Part shown: positions 33,591 to 41,288 of the stretch, one piece after another
Layout: each line of letters begins with the position of its first letter
Position numbering within the stretch: position 1 is the stretch's first letter
NCBI RefSeq assembly: GCF_001548055.1
Contig: NZ_AP014724.1
Coordinates: 1 to 64,000 of the forward strand
Reading direction: 5' to 3'
Length of the DNA stretch: 64,000 nt
From: Sulfurospirillum cavolei
GTDB taxonomy: Bacteria; Campylobacterota; Campylobacteria; Campylobacterales; Sulfurospirillaceae
Program-made: the position numbers and the translations under genes
The notes under the pieces: generated by a model
What the model saw: only the letters and a program-made list of their open reading frames with translations
The model's database searches: none
What the model was told of the DNA's origin: nothing

Positions 33591-35930
33591 ATGAAAGTAG
33601 AGATCTCACGAAGGAGATTTCTTCAAGGGAGCGTAGCAATGTCGGTCGTAGGAGGAGTCAGTTTAAGCACTTCTTCTATGATTGCAAGTGCGAGTGCCCC
33701 TGCTAAGAAAATCGGCAATGACACTAAAAAGGTAGCGACGCTCTGTGAAATGTGCGTCAATAAATGCGCGGCAATTGCACATGTCAGAAACGGCGTCGTC
33801 GAAAAACTCGATCCGAACCCGTTATTTCCGAAATCCAGAAATATGCTTTGCGCACGCGGTAATTCGGGTATTCAAGCCCTCTACGATCCCGATCGTTTAA
33901 AATACCCTTTGATTCGCGACGGTGAAAAGGGTAGCGGTAAGTTCAAACGTGTTACGTGGGACGAAGCGTATGCGTACATTAACGAGAAACTCACAAAGAT
34001 TTTGGACGAAGAAAAAGACAACCGTTCGACCGTCGCGTTTTGTGCGGGCGAGGGTATGGCGGAACATACGTTTAAAACGTTTTTCACGCTTTTTGGCTCT
34101 TCCCACTTTTTAAATCACGCTAGTTTGTGTTTGGCAACGACGGTTTCGGGGTATTCGCTTACGATCGGCGGTTACGGTCAAGCGGATTTGGATAACGCCA
34201 AATACGTCATTATGGCAGGTGCCAACCGTGCCGAAGCGATCGTAACACCCGATACGATGGACTTTTTCAAACGTACAAACGGTCGCGGCGCGAAGCTGGT
34301 ATGTGTCGATCCTCGCTTTACGAATACGGCAGCCAAAAGCGATAAATGGTTGGCGATTAACGTCGGAACCGATTTGGCGTTTGTTTTGGCATTGACGTAC
34401 GTTGCTATTAAAGAAGAGCGTTACAATAAAGCCTTTGTCGAGAATTACTTCAACGGATTCGAAACATACAAAGAGCATATCTTAAGTAACAATTATACGC
34501 CGGAGTGGGCGGAAAAAATTACGGGTATCAAAGCCAAAGACATTTACGAAGTTGCACGCGAGTTTATGGCGGCGGCTCCACAAGCGGTTTATTACCAAGG
34601 TAGACGTACGACGTGGTCGAAAAACGACTTTCAACTTCGACGTGCCATGGCACTTTTCTCTGCCCTCGGCGGCGGCGTAGACGTCAAAGGCGGTATTTGC
34701 TTCGGTAAAAGCTTACCGCTTGTCGAGCATGAAGTCCCTGCTCCGATGTATGCACAAGCCAAACCGCGTATCGAGTCCAAAGAAGCCGCGGTTGTGGGCG
34801 GTTCAGGCTCGTGGGTCGCTTTCAGAAATATGGTGTTAGAGGGTCGAAATCCTTATCCGATTCGAGCACTCTTTAACTACAAACACAACCCGATGCACAA
34901 CATGCCTAATGCGAAAAAAACCGAAGAGTTTTTGAAAAAACTGGATCTCGTCGTCACGATCGATACGATGCCGAGCGATACGGTCATGCTAAGCGACGTC
35001 GTTTTACCGGAATGTAATTACTTGGAACGTACCGATCCGGTCGTCTCTTACGGCGGCATAGAGCCTTCCATCGCTCAACGTAACAAAGTCGTCGAACCGA
35101 TGTTTGAGAGCAAACCCGTGATGGAAATTATGCGAGGGTTGAGCGCAAAAATCTCAAAACCGCTTTTTGAAATTACGAAAAAATACGACGAAGACGTTCA
35201 AAGCGCTATTGAAGACGATGACGAAGAGACGGTATACGCGGAATTCGACCTCACGAAAGCGTTTGCCCACGATCAAGAAGAGCTCAACGTACATGCCGTC
35301 GAAAAATACGAAGGCGCGGCGGAAATCCTCAAAGAAAAAGGCGTTTTCTACCCCAATATGAACGAATACTTCAAAAAAACGGGCGTCAACGATTACGAGT
35401 ACTATCCGGAGCATAAGCGCGCGTATTCGGTTCGTAATTTGAAGTTCAATACGCCTTCCGGTAAAATCGAATGCGTGCTCGATTCGCTTACGAAAAAAGG
35501 TATCGACGCGATGCCCGTTTGGAAAAAAGAGTATGAGATGGCGATTCCGGAAGGAAAATTCCGTTTTATTACCGGACGCCACGCGCAATTTACGCAATCG
35601 GGTACGGCCAATAACCGTTTACTGCTCAATTTAGTTCCCGAAAATTACGCATGGATCAATAAAAGGGTTGCATTGAAAATGGGCATTCAGTTCGGCGACA
35701 AGCTCGAAGTATCGAGTCCGGTAGGAAAAACGACGATTAAAGCGTATCCGACCGAAAAAATCGGACCCGATACGCTCTTTTTCGTTCACGGATTCGGCGT
35801 CAGTTCCAGCGCGCTTCATTTGGCGCACAATAACGGCGGTAACGACGCAAAAATACTCGAAGACGGAATTGAACCGATGCACGGATCATCCTGTCTTCAC
35901 GACACCATCGTAGCAATTAGAAAGGTTTAA
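33591..35930 (+). CDS. Tat-exported molybdopterin oxidoreductase, PsrA/PhsA-like (operon 1)
   Basis: The 779-residue catalytic subunit begins with a twin-arginine leader (SRRRFLQG, residues 6-13), so it is folded with its cofactor and exported. A [4Fe-4S] site C52-X2-C55-X3-C59-X27-C87 and Cys180 in NHASLC, the expected Mo ligand, fit the polysulfide/thiosulfate reductase branch (PsrA/PhsA). Tetrathionate- or arsenate-type substrates remain possible. The C-terminal molydopterin-dinucleotide domain (about 650-779, GRHAQFTQS) is complete. Genes for an Fe-S subunit, an NrfD subunit and a rhodanese lipoprotein follow, making a full membrane-bound reductase. CAAGGAG precedes the ATG. Its first 44 bases are identical to those of the operon-2 homologue. 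Confidence 0.88.
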   Translation: MKVEISRRRFLQGSVAMSVVGGVSLSTSSMIASASAPAKKIGNDTKKVATLCEMCVNKCAAIAHVRNGVVEKLDPNPLFPKSRNMLCARGNSGIQALYDPDRLKYPLIRDGEKGSGKFKRVTWDEAYAYINEKLTKILDEEKDNRSTVAFCAGEGMAEHTFKTFFTLFGSSHFLNHASLCLATTVSGYSLTIGGYGQADLDNAKYVIMAGANRAEAIVTPDTMDFFKRTNGRGAKLVCVDPRFTNTAAKSDKWLAINVGTDLAFVLALTYVAIKEERYNKAFVENYFNGFETYKEHILSNNYTPEWAEKITGIKAKDIYEVAREFMAAAPQAVYYQGRRTTWSKNDFQLRRAMALFSALGGGVDVKGGICFGKSLPLVEHEVPAPMYAQAKPRIESKEAAVVGGSGSWVAFRNMVLEGRNPYPIRALFNYKHNPMHNMPNAKKTEEFLKKLDLVVTIDTMPSDTVMLSDVVLPECNYLERTDPVVSYGGIEPSIAQRNKVVEPMFESKPVMEIMRGLSAKISKPLFEITKKYDEDVQSAIEDDDEETVYAEFDLTKAFAHDQEELNVHAVEKYEGAAEILKEKGVFYPNMNEYFKKTGVNDYEYYPEHKRAYSVRNLKFNTPSGKIECVLDSLTKKGIDAMPVWKKEYEMAIPEGKFRFITGRHAQFTQSGTANNRLLLNLVPENYAWINKRVALKMGIQFGDKLEVSSPVGKTTIKAYPTEKIGPDTLFFVHGFGVSSSALHLAHNNGGNDAKILEDGIEPMHGSSCLHDTIVAIRKV

Positions 35931-35932
35931 TT

Positions 35933-36496
35933 ATGGCACGTTACGGAATGGCACTTAATTACAAAAATTGTATTAACTGTAGAGCATGCGAAAGCGCATG
36001 TAAAGAAGAAAACGGCGTATTGTTGTTGCCCGATCACTATCGAATTTGGGTCGGCGTCAAAGAGGCGGAGGGCGAATATCCGAATATTTCGATCGCTTCG
36101 CAAACCTATCATCCAAGCCAATGCCAGCATTGTGAAAATGCGCCGTGCCAACTGGTATGTCCGACCAATGCGACGCATTACAGTCCTGATGGAATGGTCA
36201 TGGTCGATCCGACGCGATGTATTTTGTGTACGTATTGTATCAATGCATGTCCGTACGATGCACGTTATGTCGATCAACGAACGATGACCGTCGATAAGTG
36301 TACGTTTTGTTCCGATACCAGACTCGCCAACGGCGAAACGACGACGGCATGTCAAGCGACCTGTCCGACGAAAGTTCGCGTATTCGGCGATTTGGACGAC
36401 CCCAATAGCGAAATTTCACAACTATTGGCCAAACACGAGTACCGCCGAGTCAAAGAGCACTTGGGTACGAAACCAAAACTATTTTATATTTTGTAG
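35933..36496 (+). CDS. Four-cluster ferredoxin subunit, PsrB-like (operon 1)
   Basis: A 187-residue electron-transfer subunit with four cysteine groups for four [4Fe-4S] clusters: NCINCRACESACKEEN near the N-terminus, CQHCENAPCQLVCP near 63, RCILCTYCINACPYDAR near 98, and KCTFC...ACQATCPTK near 125-145. It relays electrons from the NrfD subunit to the molybdenum subunit. No signal of its own is needed, since such subunits ride with the Tat partner. It starts two bases after the preceding stop. A 59-base block (36341-36399) is identical to the operon-2 homologue. Confidence 0.95.
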   Translation: MARYGMALNYKNCINCRACESACKEENGVLLLPDHYRIWVGVKEAEGEYPNISIASQTYHPSQCQHCENAPCQLVCPTNATHYSPDGMVMVDPTRCILCTYCINACPYDARYVDQRTMTVDKCTFCSDTRLANGETTTACQATCPTKVRVFGDLDDPNSEISQLLAKHEYRRVKEHLGTKPKLFYIL

Positions 36497-36505
36497 GAGC
36501 GCGCC

Positions 36506-37678
36506 ATGAATGCGATTTCTTTAAAAAACCTCTTTTCGTTTGAAAAGACGCCTTTGAATTTACTCATGGCGTTTGTAACCGTAGCACTCGTCGCCGCTTT
36601 TTTTGCGGGAGCGGTCATCTATATTTTGCACGGACACCATGCGTATAACGTGACGCGTCAGCATCCTTGGGGACTTTTGATTTCGATGTACGTCTTTTTC
36701 GTCGTCTCCAGTACGGGGCTTTGTATTATCTCTTCTATCGGACACGTATTTGGAATTAAAGAGTTTCAACAAATCGGCAAACGCGCGATTGCGGGTGCGA
36801 TTATTACGATTAGTTCGGGTTTTGCGGTCATTGGTTTAGAGATCGGGCATCCGGTGACGATGCTTATTTACAACGTCTTAACGCCCGGTTTGACGTCCGC
36901 TATTTGGTGGATGGGAACGCTTTACGGTTTGTATTTGACGTTTATTTGTTTGGAATTTTTCTTTTTAGCGATTAAAGAGAACCATACGTTTTCAAAAATT
37001 TTCGGTATTTGCGGTCTTTTGGTGGGACTTGCGGCGCACTCGAATCTGGGTGCCGTTTTTGGATTTTTGATTTCACGACCTTCCGCTAACGGCGTATTTT
37101 ACCCTGTTTATTTTATCCTTTCCGCGATGATTACGGGATGTTATTTGATCTTTTTGATGTACGGATTCAAATACAAAATGAACTTCCCTGAAAAAGTGCG
37201 CGTGATGTTGGTCAAGCTCTCTAAAATTTTAGGAATGCTCTTAGCCGTCTTGATCTTTTTTGAAGTGTGGAAAATTTTAACCGCATTGTACGGCGATATG
37301 CCTGAACGTGCCGCAACGATTATGCACGCGATCAAGCATCCTAACTTTTGGTTTGGAGAATTAACCCTCGGTATGCTCATTCCTTTCGTCGTTATTTTGG
37401 TCAGTAACGCGCAAGCGATCAAAGCAACCGTTTACGCTTCGATTACGGGTATGGTCGGTATCTTCTTTATGCGTTACGGTTTGGTGCACGATACGCTTTT
37501 ATATCCGATGACGACGCTTAAACGCGCCGAATACCAATTGGCTCCTAGCTTTGTCGACTACTTTCCTTCCGCGACGGAGTTTATGATCGGTTTTGGAGGC
37601 ATAGGGCTTTCATTGATTATGTACTATTTCGCCGATAAAATTTTTAATTTAGACGAAAGTGAAGAGACGCATCACTAA
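36506..37678 (+). CDS. NrfD-family membrane subunit, PsrC-like (operon 1)
   Basis: A 390-residue integral membrane protein with about nine to ten hydrophobic segments and the NrfD-type HPWGLLISMYVFFVVSSTG motif near residue 52. The family oxidises menaquinol and passes electrons to the PsrB-like subunit. The helix set is conserved but overall similarity to the operon-2 NrfD subunit is low, so the two may differ in quinone use or partner fit. GGAGCGCGCC precedes ATG 36506. The rhodanese gene follows after 26 bases. Confidence 0.92.
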   Translation: MNAISLKNLFSFEKTPLNLLMAFVTVALVAAFFAGAVIYILHGHHAYNVTRQHPWGLLISMYVFFVVSSTGLCIISSIGHVFGIKEFQQIGKRAIAGAIITISSGFAVIGLEIGHPVTMLIYNVLTPGLTSAIWWMGTLYGLYLTFICLEFFFLAIKENHTFSKIFGICGLLVGLAAHSNLGAVFGFLISRPSANGVFYPVYFILSAMITGCYLIFLMYGFKYKMNFPEKVRVMLVKLSKILGMLLAVLIFFEVWKILTALYGDMPERAATIMHAIKHPNFWFGELTLGMLIPFVVILVSNAQAIKATVYASITGMVGIFFMRYGLVHDTLLYPMTTLKRAEYQLAPSFVDYFPSATEFMIGFGGIGLSLIMYYFADKIFNLDESEETHH

Positions 37679-37700
37679 ACCCCAATCATAAAGGAGCGAT

Positions 37701-38955
37701 AAACATGAGACTAAGAAGTATAGCAAGTAGCGTGATCGTAGCGGGGCTTTTGTTCGGAGGGTGCGCAAGTAGCCAACCCGAAGCGAGCCAAGCAGCGGTA
37801 GAGAAAGTACAAACAGAACCCAGCGCAAAAGTTAAAAGCTTGATCGAACAATACCGCTTGGAGAACGTAACGTACGATTACGTAGCAGCAGCGATCGGAA
37901 ACGGAACGCGAGGCGGCGCAAAAGCACTCTTGATCGATGCAAGACCGCACCCAAAATACCTAGCAGGGACGATTCCCTCTAGCCTTAATATTCCCGATAC
38001 CGAAATAGAGAAATATATCGGACAATTGGAGAAAGTAGCAAAAGATAAAGAGATTATCGTCTATTGCGGCGGCTGGGAATGTGAAAAAAGCCCGATCGTT
38101 GCAGGATACCTTAAAGGTAAAGGCTATACCAACGTAAAACTTTACCAAGCCGGTGAACCTGAATGGAAAACAAAAAGTTACTTAGAAGTAGGAACGCCCG
38201 TAGCTCAAGCAGCATTTAAAAACGAAAGCGCACTCTTGATCGATGCACGCCCCTACGCTAAATACCTTGCCGGAAGTATTCCCGGAGCGATGCATATCCA
38301 TGACGCCGATGTCGATAAATTTATCGGACGCTTGCCAAGCGATAAAACAACCTCGATTATCACCTTCTGTGAAGGATACGATTGCGCAAAATCACATAAC
38401 TTGGCAAAAAAACTTGAAACCTTAGGCTACAAAAAAATAAGCGTCTACGCCGGAGGATACCCGGAATGGAAAGAATCGGGTAACCAAACAACCGCAGGCG
38501 GTGTAAAAAAAGTAGAAGCTAAAGCAGAAACACCTAAAAAAGATGCCTTCGTTGAAGGTATAAAATTAGGAGCTGATGAAGGAACCGTGGACGGTGAATG
38601 GTATAAAGCCCATATCATGGCAGGAACCGTACCGAGTAATGTCGCAATCATTGACGTGAGAAGCCAATCCGAATACGCCAACGGACATATTAAAGGCGCG
38701 ATCAATATCGAAGCGGGGAAATTAAGCGCACAAGAATTTGCAGCAAAATTACCTAAAGGAAAAGTCGTGATTCTGAATTGCTCCGCAGGCGGAAGATCGA
38801 TGGAAGCCTTTTTGAAATTACAAGGCGCAAAAATAGACGTGAGTAAGATATTCTATTTTGATGCCAATATCAAATGCGATAAATCAAACCAATGCGACAT
38901 CAAGGTCAATGAACCTTTAGGGTAAATCTCGGCTTTACATGTAAGATGGCATGTC
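37701..38955 (+). repeat. Long direct repeat, copy 1 (rhodanese gene plus 30 bases)
   Basis: 1,255 bases match 45671-46925 with about ten differences by eye. Identity begins four bases before the ATG and ends after the downstream TTACATGTAAGATG-CATGTC. The flanks on both sides are unrelated, and no transposase or terminal inverted repeats are present. Confidence 0.95.
37705..38925 (+). CDS. Triple-rhodanese lipoprotein (copy 1)
   Basis: A 406-residue protein with lipobox LLFGGC (Cys20) and three rhodanese domains, at about 55-155, 165-260 and 300-385. The active-loop cysteines are Cys121 (CGGWEC), Cys222 (CEGYDC) and Cys359 (CSAGGRS); the first two loops carry a second Cys five residues on. 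Rhodaneses carry sulfane sulfur as persulfide; a periplasmic sulfur carrier feeding the reductase, comparable in role to Wolinella Sud, is inferred. AAAGGAG precedes the ATG. Frequent AGA, GTA and GCA codons differ from its neighbours. It is about 99% identical in DNA to copy 2. Confidence 0.9.
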   Translation: MRLRSIASSVIVAGLLFGGCASSQPEASQAAVEKVQTEPSAKVKSLIEQYRLENVTYDYVAAAIGNGTRGGAKALLIDARPHPKYLAGTIPSSLNIPDTEIEKYIGQLEKVAKDKEIIVYCGGWECEKSPIVAGYLKGKGYTNVKLYQAGEPEWKTKSYLEVGTPVAQAAFKNESALLIDARPYAKYLAGSIPGAMHIHDADVDKFIGRLPSDKTTSIITFCEGYDCAKSHNLAKKLETLGYKKISVYAGGYPEWKESGNQTTAGGVKKVEAKAETPKKDAFVEGIKLGADEGTVDGEWYKAHIMAGTVPSNVAIIDVRSQSEYANGHIKGAINIEAGKLSAQEFAAKLPKGKVVILNCSAGGRSMEAFLKLQGAKIDVSKIFYFDANIKCDKSNQCDIKVNEPLG

Positions 38956-39026
38956 AAGGAAAAAGAGGTGAGGGCAAGTCGATGATTTGCCCTTACATGT
39001 TACGATTGAACAGTAAAGAAGAAACC

Positions 39027-39338
39027 ATGAAACGATATACTACCGCTTTTGTTACCCTCTGTCTTATCGGCACCATTTCCCTTTTTGCGGACATCAATCA
39101 AGGTGCTACTCTTTATAAGAGTTACTTTCGCACGGCTTGCGGTTTTAGCGGCAACGTGATGGCGAAGAAACATACGCAAAATGAATGGCAGTCTTTATTC
39201 GACGCGAAGCAACTTGCGAACGAATTGCAAACCTTATGTCCTTCGGCAAAGCCGTTGAAAGAAAATGACGTCGCACATCTTTACGAATTTTTGTATCATT
39301 ACGCTAGCGATAGCGGTAATACGGCATTGTGTTATTAA
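39027..39338 (+). CDS. Small exported heme-less cytochrome-c-like protein
   Basis: A 103-residue protein with a signal peptide (cleavage near LFA-D, residue 20). The mature part has GATLYKSYF, HTQNEWQSLF and a C-terminal YASDSGN...C. The same pattern occurs in the paired genes at 53838 and 54410. The helical layout resembles small c-type cytochromes, but there is no CXXCH, so covalent heme is not expected. Four cysteines remain and may form disulfides. It lies between the first reductase operon and the LysR gene, so a link to sulfur respiration is possible. The start ATG 39027 is preferred over an upstream in-frame ATG because it gives a proper signal peptide. Confidence 0.75.
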   Translation: MKRYTTAFVTLCLIGTISLFADINQGATLYKSYFRTACGFSGNVMAKKHTQNEWQSLFDAKQLANELQTLCPSAKPLKENDVAHLYEFLYHYASDSGNTALCY

Positions 39339-39478
39339 CATGTAGGCTTCTTGTCAAAGAGGCTAAGGTGCGTGGGCTTCCTGCCGAAGGAAACTTGGCG
39401 TTAGCATAGCTTTTTAGGCGATGCCTTAGAAGCGTGAAAAGAGTTTTCTAAGAACTCTCTAGAGTGATAGGTCAATCT

Positions 39479-40387
39479 ATGTTTAAAGATTTTGGCAAAG
39501 TTGAGACGTTTTTAACCGTCGTAAGAGAACGCAGTTTCTCCAAAGCTTCTAAAAAGTTGGGGATTAGTCAGCCTGCCGTAACGCAGCAAATCAAATACCT
39601 TGAAGATTATTTGAGTATTCAAATCGTCGATCGTAAAAAAAACGGGATCAATTTGACGAAAGCGGGAGAGGCACTTTATCAAGCCTTGCTCAAGCTTGAG
39701 AAGCAAATTTTAGAGACGGAAAAAGAGGTTTTACGCCTGATCAATAAAGAGATGCTTTTTATTTTAGGCGCATCTCCGGTCATCGGCAATTATATTTTGC
39801 CCGACTTTTTAAACGATATTCAAGAAGTTATTTCCAACCGCGTACTGACAAAAGTCGCGACCTCTTCGGAATTGACGGAACTTTTACTGCAACAAAAAGT
39901 CGATCTTGCGCTGATCGAATCGCCTATCTTCAATCCCAATATAACGTATAGAGAATGGATGGAAGACGAACTGGTCGTCGTGAGTCGAAGCAAACTTCCG
40001 ACGCTTTTAAAGAAAGAAGATTTGTTTACGTTTGATTGGATTTGCCGTGAAGAAGAGTCCAATACGCGCCGCGTGATTTACGAAATGTTCCGTCAAATAG
40101 ACGTGGATTGTAAAAACTTTAACGTCAAAGGAATTGCTACCAGTTCGACGACGATCAAACAGACGCTCTTAAAATCTCCGCTCAACGGAGTGCCTACGGT
40201 TTCGATATTGTCTAAGTATATTATCGAGGACGAAGTCAAGCAAGGACTCTTACATGTAGCGCAAATTAAAGATATTAGACTCTTACGTCAGTTTTACCTC
40301 TGCTGTCTTAAAGATCGCGTCCAAGACGCACTGATCGATAGTACGACCGATTTTCTTACCCATAAAAGCATTCAACCCTCTTTTTAA
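39479..40387 (+). CDS. LysR-type transcriptional regulator
   Basis: A 302-residue regulator with an N-terminal winged helix-turn-helix (FLTVVRERSFSKASKKLGISQPAVTQQIKYLE, quoted as the segments SFSKASKKLGIS and QPAVTQQI) and a C-terminal effector-binding domain of the CysB/LysR type starting near residue 90. It lies between the two reductase operons on the same strand, so it is a candidate regulator of one or both; the effector is unknown. ATG 39479 is chosen; GTG 39464 would add five residues. No strong ribosome site is visible. Confidence 0.88.
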   Translation: MFKDFGKVETFLTVVRERSFSKASKKLGISQPAVTQQIKYLEDYLSIQIVDRKKNGINLTKAGEALYQALLKLEKQILETEKEVLRLINKEMLFILGASPVIGNYILPDFLNDIQEVISNRVLTKVATSSELTELLLQQKVDLALIESPIFNPNITYREWMEDELVVVSRSKLPTLLKKEDLFTFDWICREEESNTRRVIYEMFRQIDVDCKNFNVKGIATSSTTIKQTLLKSPLNGVPTVSILSKYIIEDEVKQGLLHVAQIKDIRLLRQFYLCCLKDRVQDALIDSTTDFLTHKSIQPSF

Positions 40388-40545
40388 GTCGCGTAAGGGC
40401 AAGATTTTTGCTCTTACACGAAACGGCTTTTTCGCTTTTGCGTCTTTTTTCTACGGAACGCTATGGTGTTTCTTCCAAGATAATTAATAAAAGTAAATAT
40501 TTTTATAATTTTATTATATAATGGTAAAAATTATAGGAGGAAAAG

Positions 40546-40953
40546 ATGAAAAAAGTTATATTAACTTTACCGATTATCGTTCCATGGATGCTCGCCGCCG
40601 ACCAAGCCCGCATCAATGATTGCGTAGAGACTTTTCAAAAAGAAGTCTCAGACATCATTTACGCCAATCAACACGATCAAAACGGCTCGTTGGAAGTGCT
40701 CAACGAAAAAATCAATCGATTGCTCGAAAAAGAGTGCGATCTCAATGCCAGCGAAGCCGCTCAAACGAAAGCCGAAACGCGCGTATTGATTTTAGATACC
40801 ACGAAAGGGAAGAGCGATTGCATTGAAAATTTCTCCAACGACATTAAAGCGATCTTGTACGAAAACGATGCTCAACCCAAAAAAGCCAAAAAGATCAAAG
40901 TCGAACTCAAAGGCGACGGTAGTAATTGCACCAAAGAAGCCGCGCAAAAATAA
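40546..40953 (+). CDS. Small exported protein of unknown function
   Basis: A 135-residue protein with a signal peptide ending near WMLAA (residue 18). The mature part is highly charged and helical, with four cysteines in two similar halves (DCVETFQKEVSDIIYAN and DCIENFSNDIKAILYEN), so it looks like an internal duplication. No family recognised. TATAAT at 40517-40522 and AGGAGG before ATG 40546 give a strong expression signal. It has its own terminator at 40969, so it is a single-gene unit upstream of the second reductase operon. Confidence 0.65.
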   Translation: MKKVILTLPIIVPWMLAADQARINDCVETFQKEVSDIIYANQHDQNGSLEVLNEKINRLLEKECDLNASEAAQTKAETRVLILDTTKGKSDCIENFSNDIKAILYENDAQPKKAKKIKVELKGDGSNCTKEAAQK

Positions 40954-40968
40954 TCTCTCATCCATCAA

Positions 40969-40997
40969 AAGAGGCATTATGCCTCTTCTTGTTTTTT
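40969..40997 (+). terminator. Rho-independent terminator
   Basis: Stem AAGAGGC (40969-40975) / GCCTCTT (40981-40987) with a five-base loop, followed by CTTGTTTTTT. It ends the small exported-protein gene. Confidence 0.85.
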
Positions 40998-41288
40998 CCT
41001 TTTTCTGAATTCAATACATTAAAAAAATGCAAAAATGTCATTAAAATTTTACTAAAATGGTAAAAAATACTAAAAAGTTTACCTAATATTATAAAAGAGA
41101 TAAATTTTTTTTATTTTTATGATAAGCCCTTAAAATCGAGCCTCAGATTCTACTTTAATTTAAAAAACTTATAAAAGTAATTCTTCTTAATAATAATCTA
41201 AAGAAACAGCCTCTACAATGTGCCGTGAAATAGTTATTTCTAGGGCATTTAAGCCCTTTTATCTCAAATCATAGCGGAGAACCATAAG
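40998..41288 (+). promoter_or_regulatory. AT-rich control region of the second reductase operon
   Basis: No gene fits. TACAAT at 41214-41219 is the likely -10, about 70 bases before the ATG as in operon 1. A TTCTTCT lies upstream of the -10 in both regions. The leader contains AGGGC-ATTTAA-GCCCT (41242-41258), able to form a small hairpin, and a related AAGCCCTTAAAA at 41124. AGCGGAGAA precedes the start. Confidence 0.55.
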
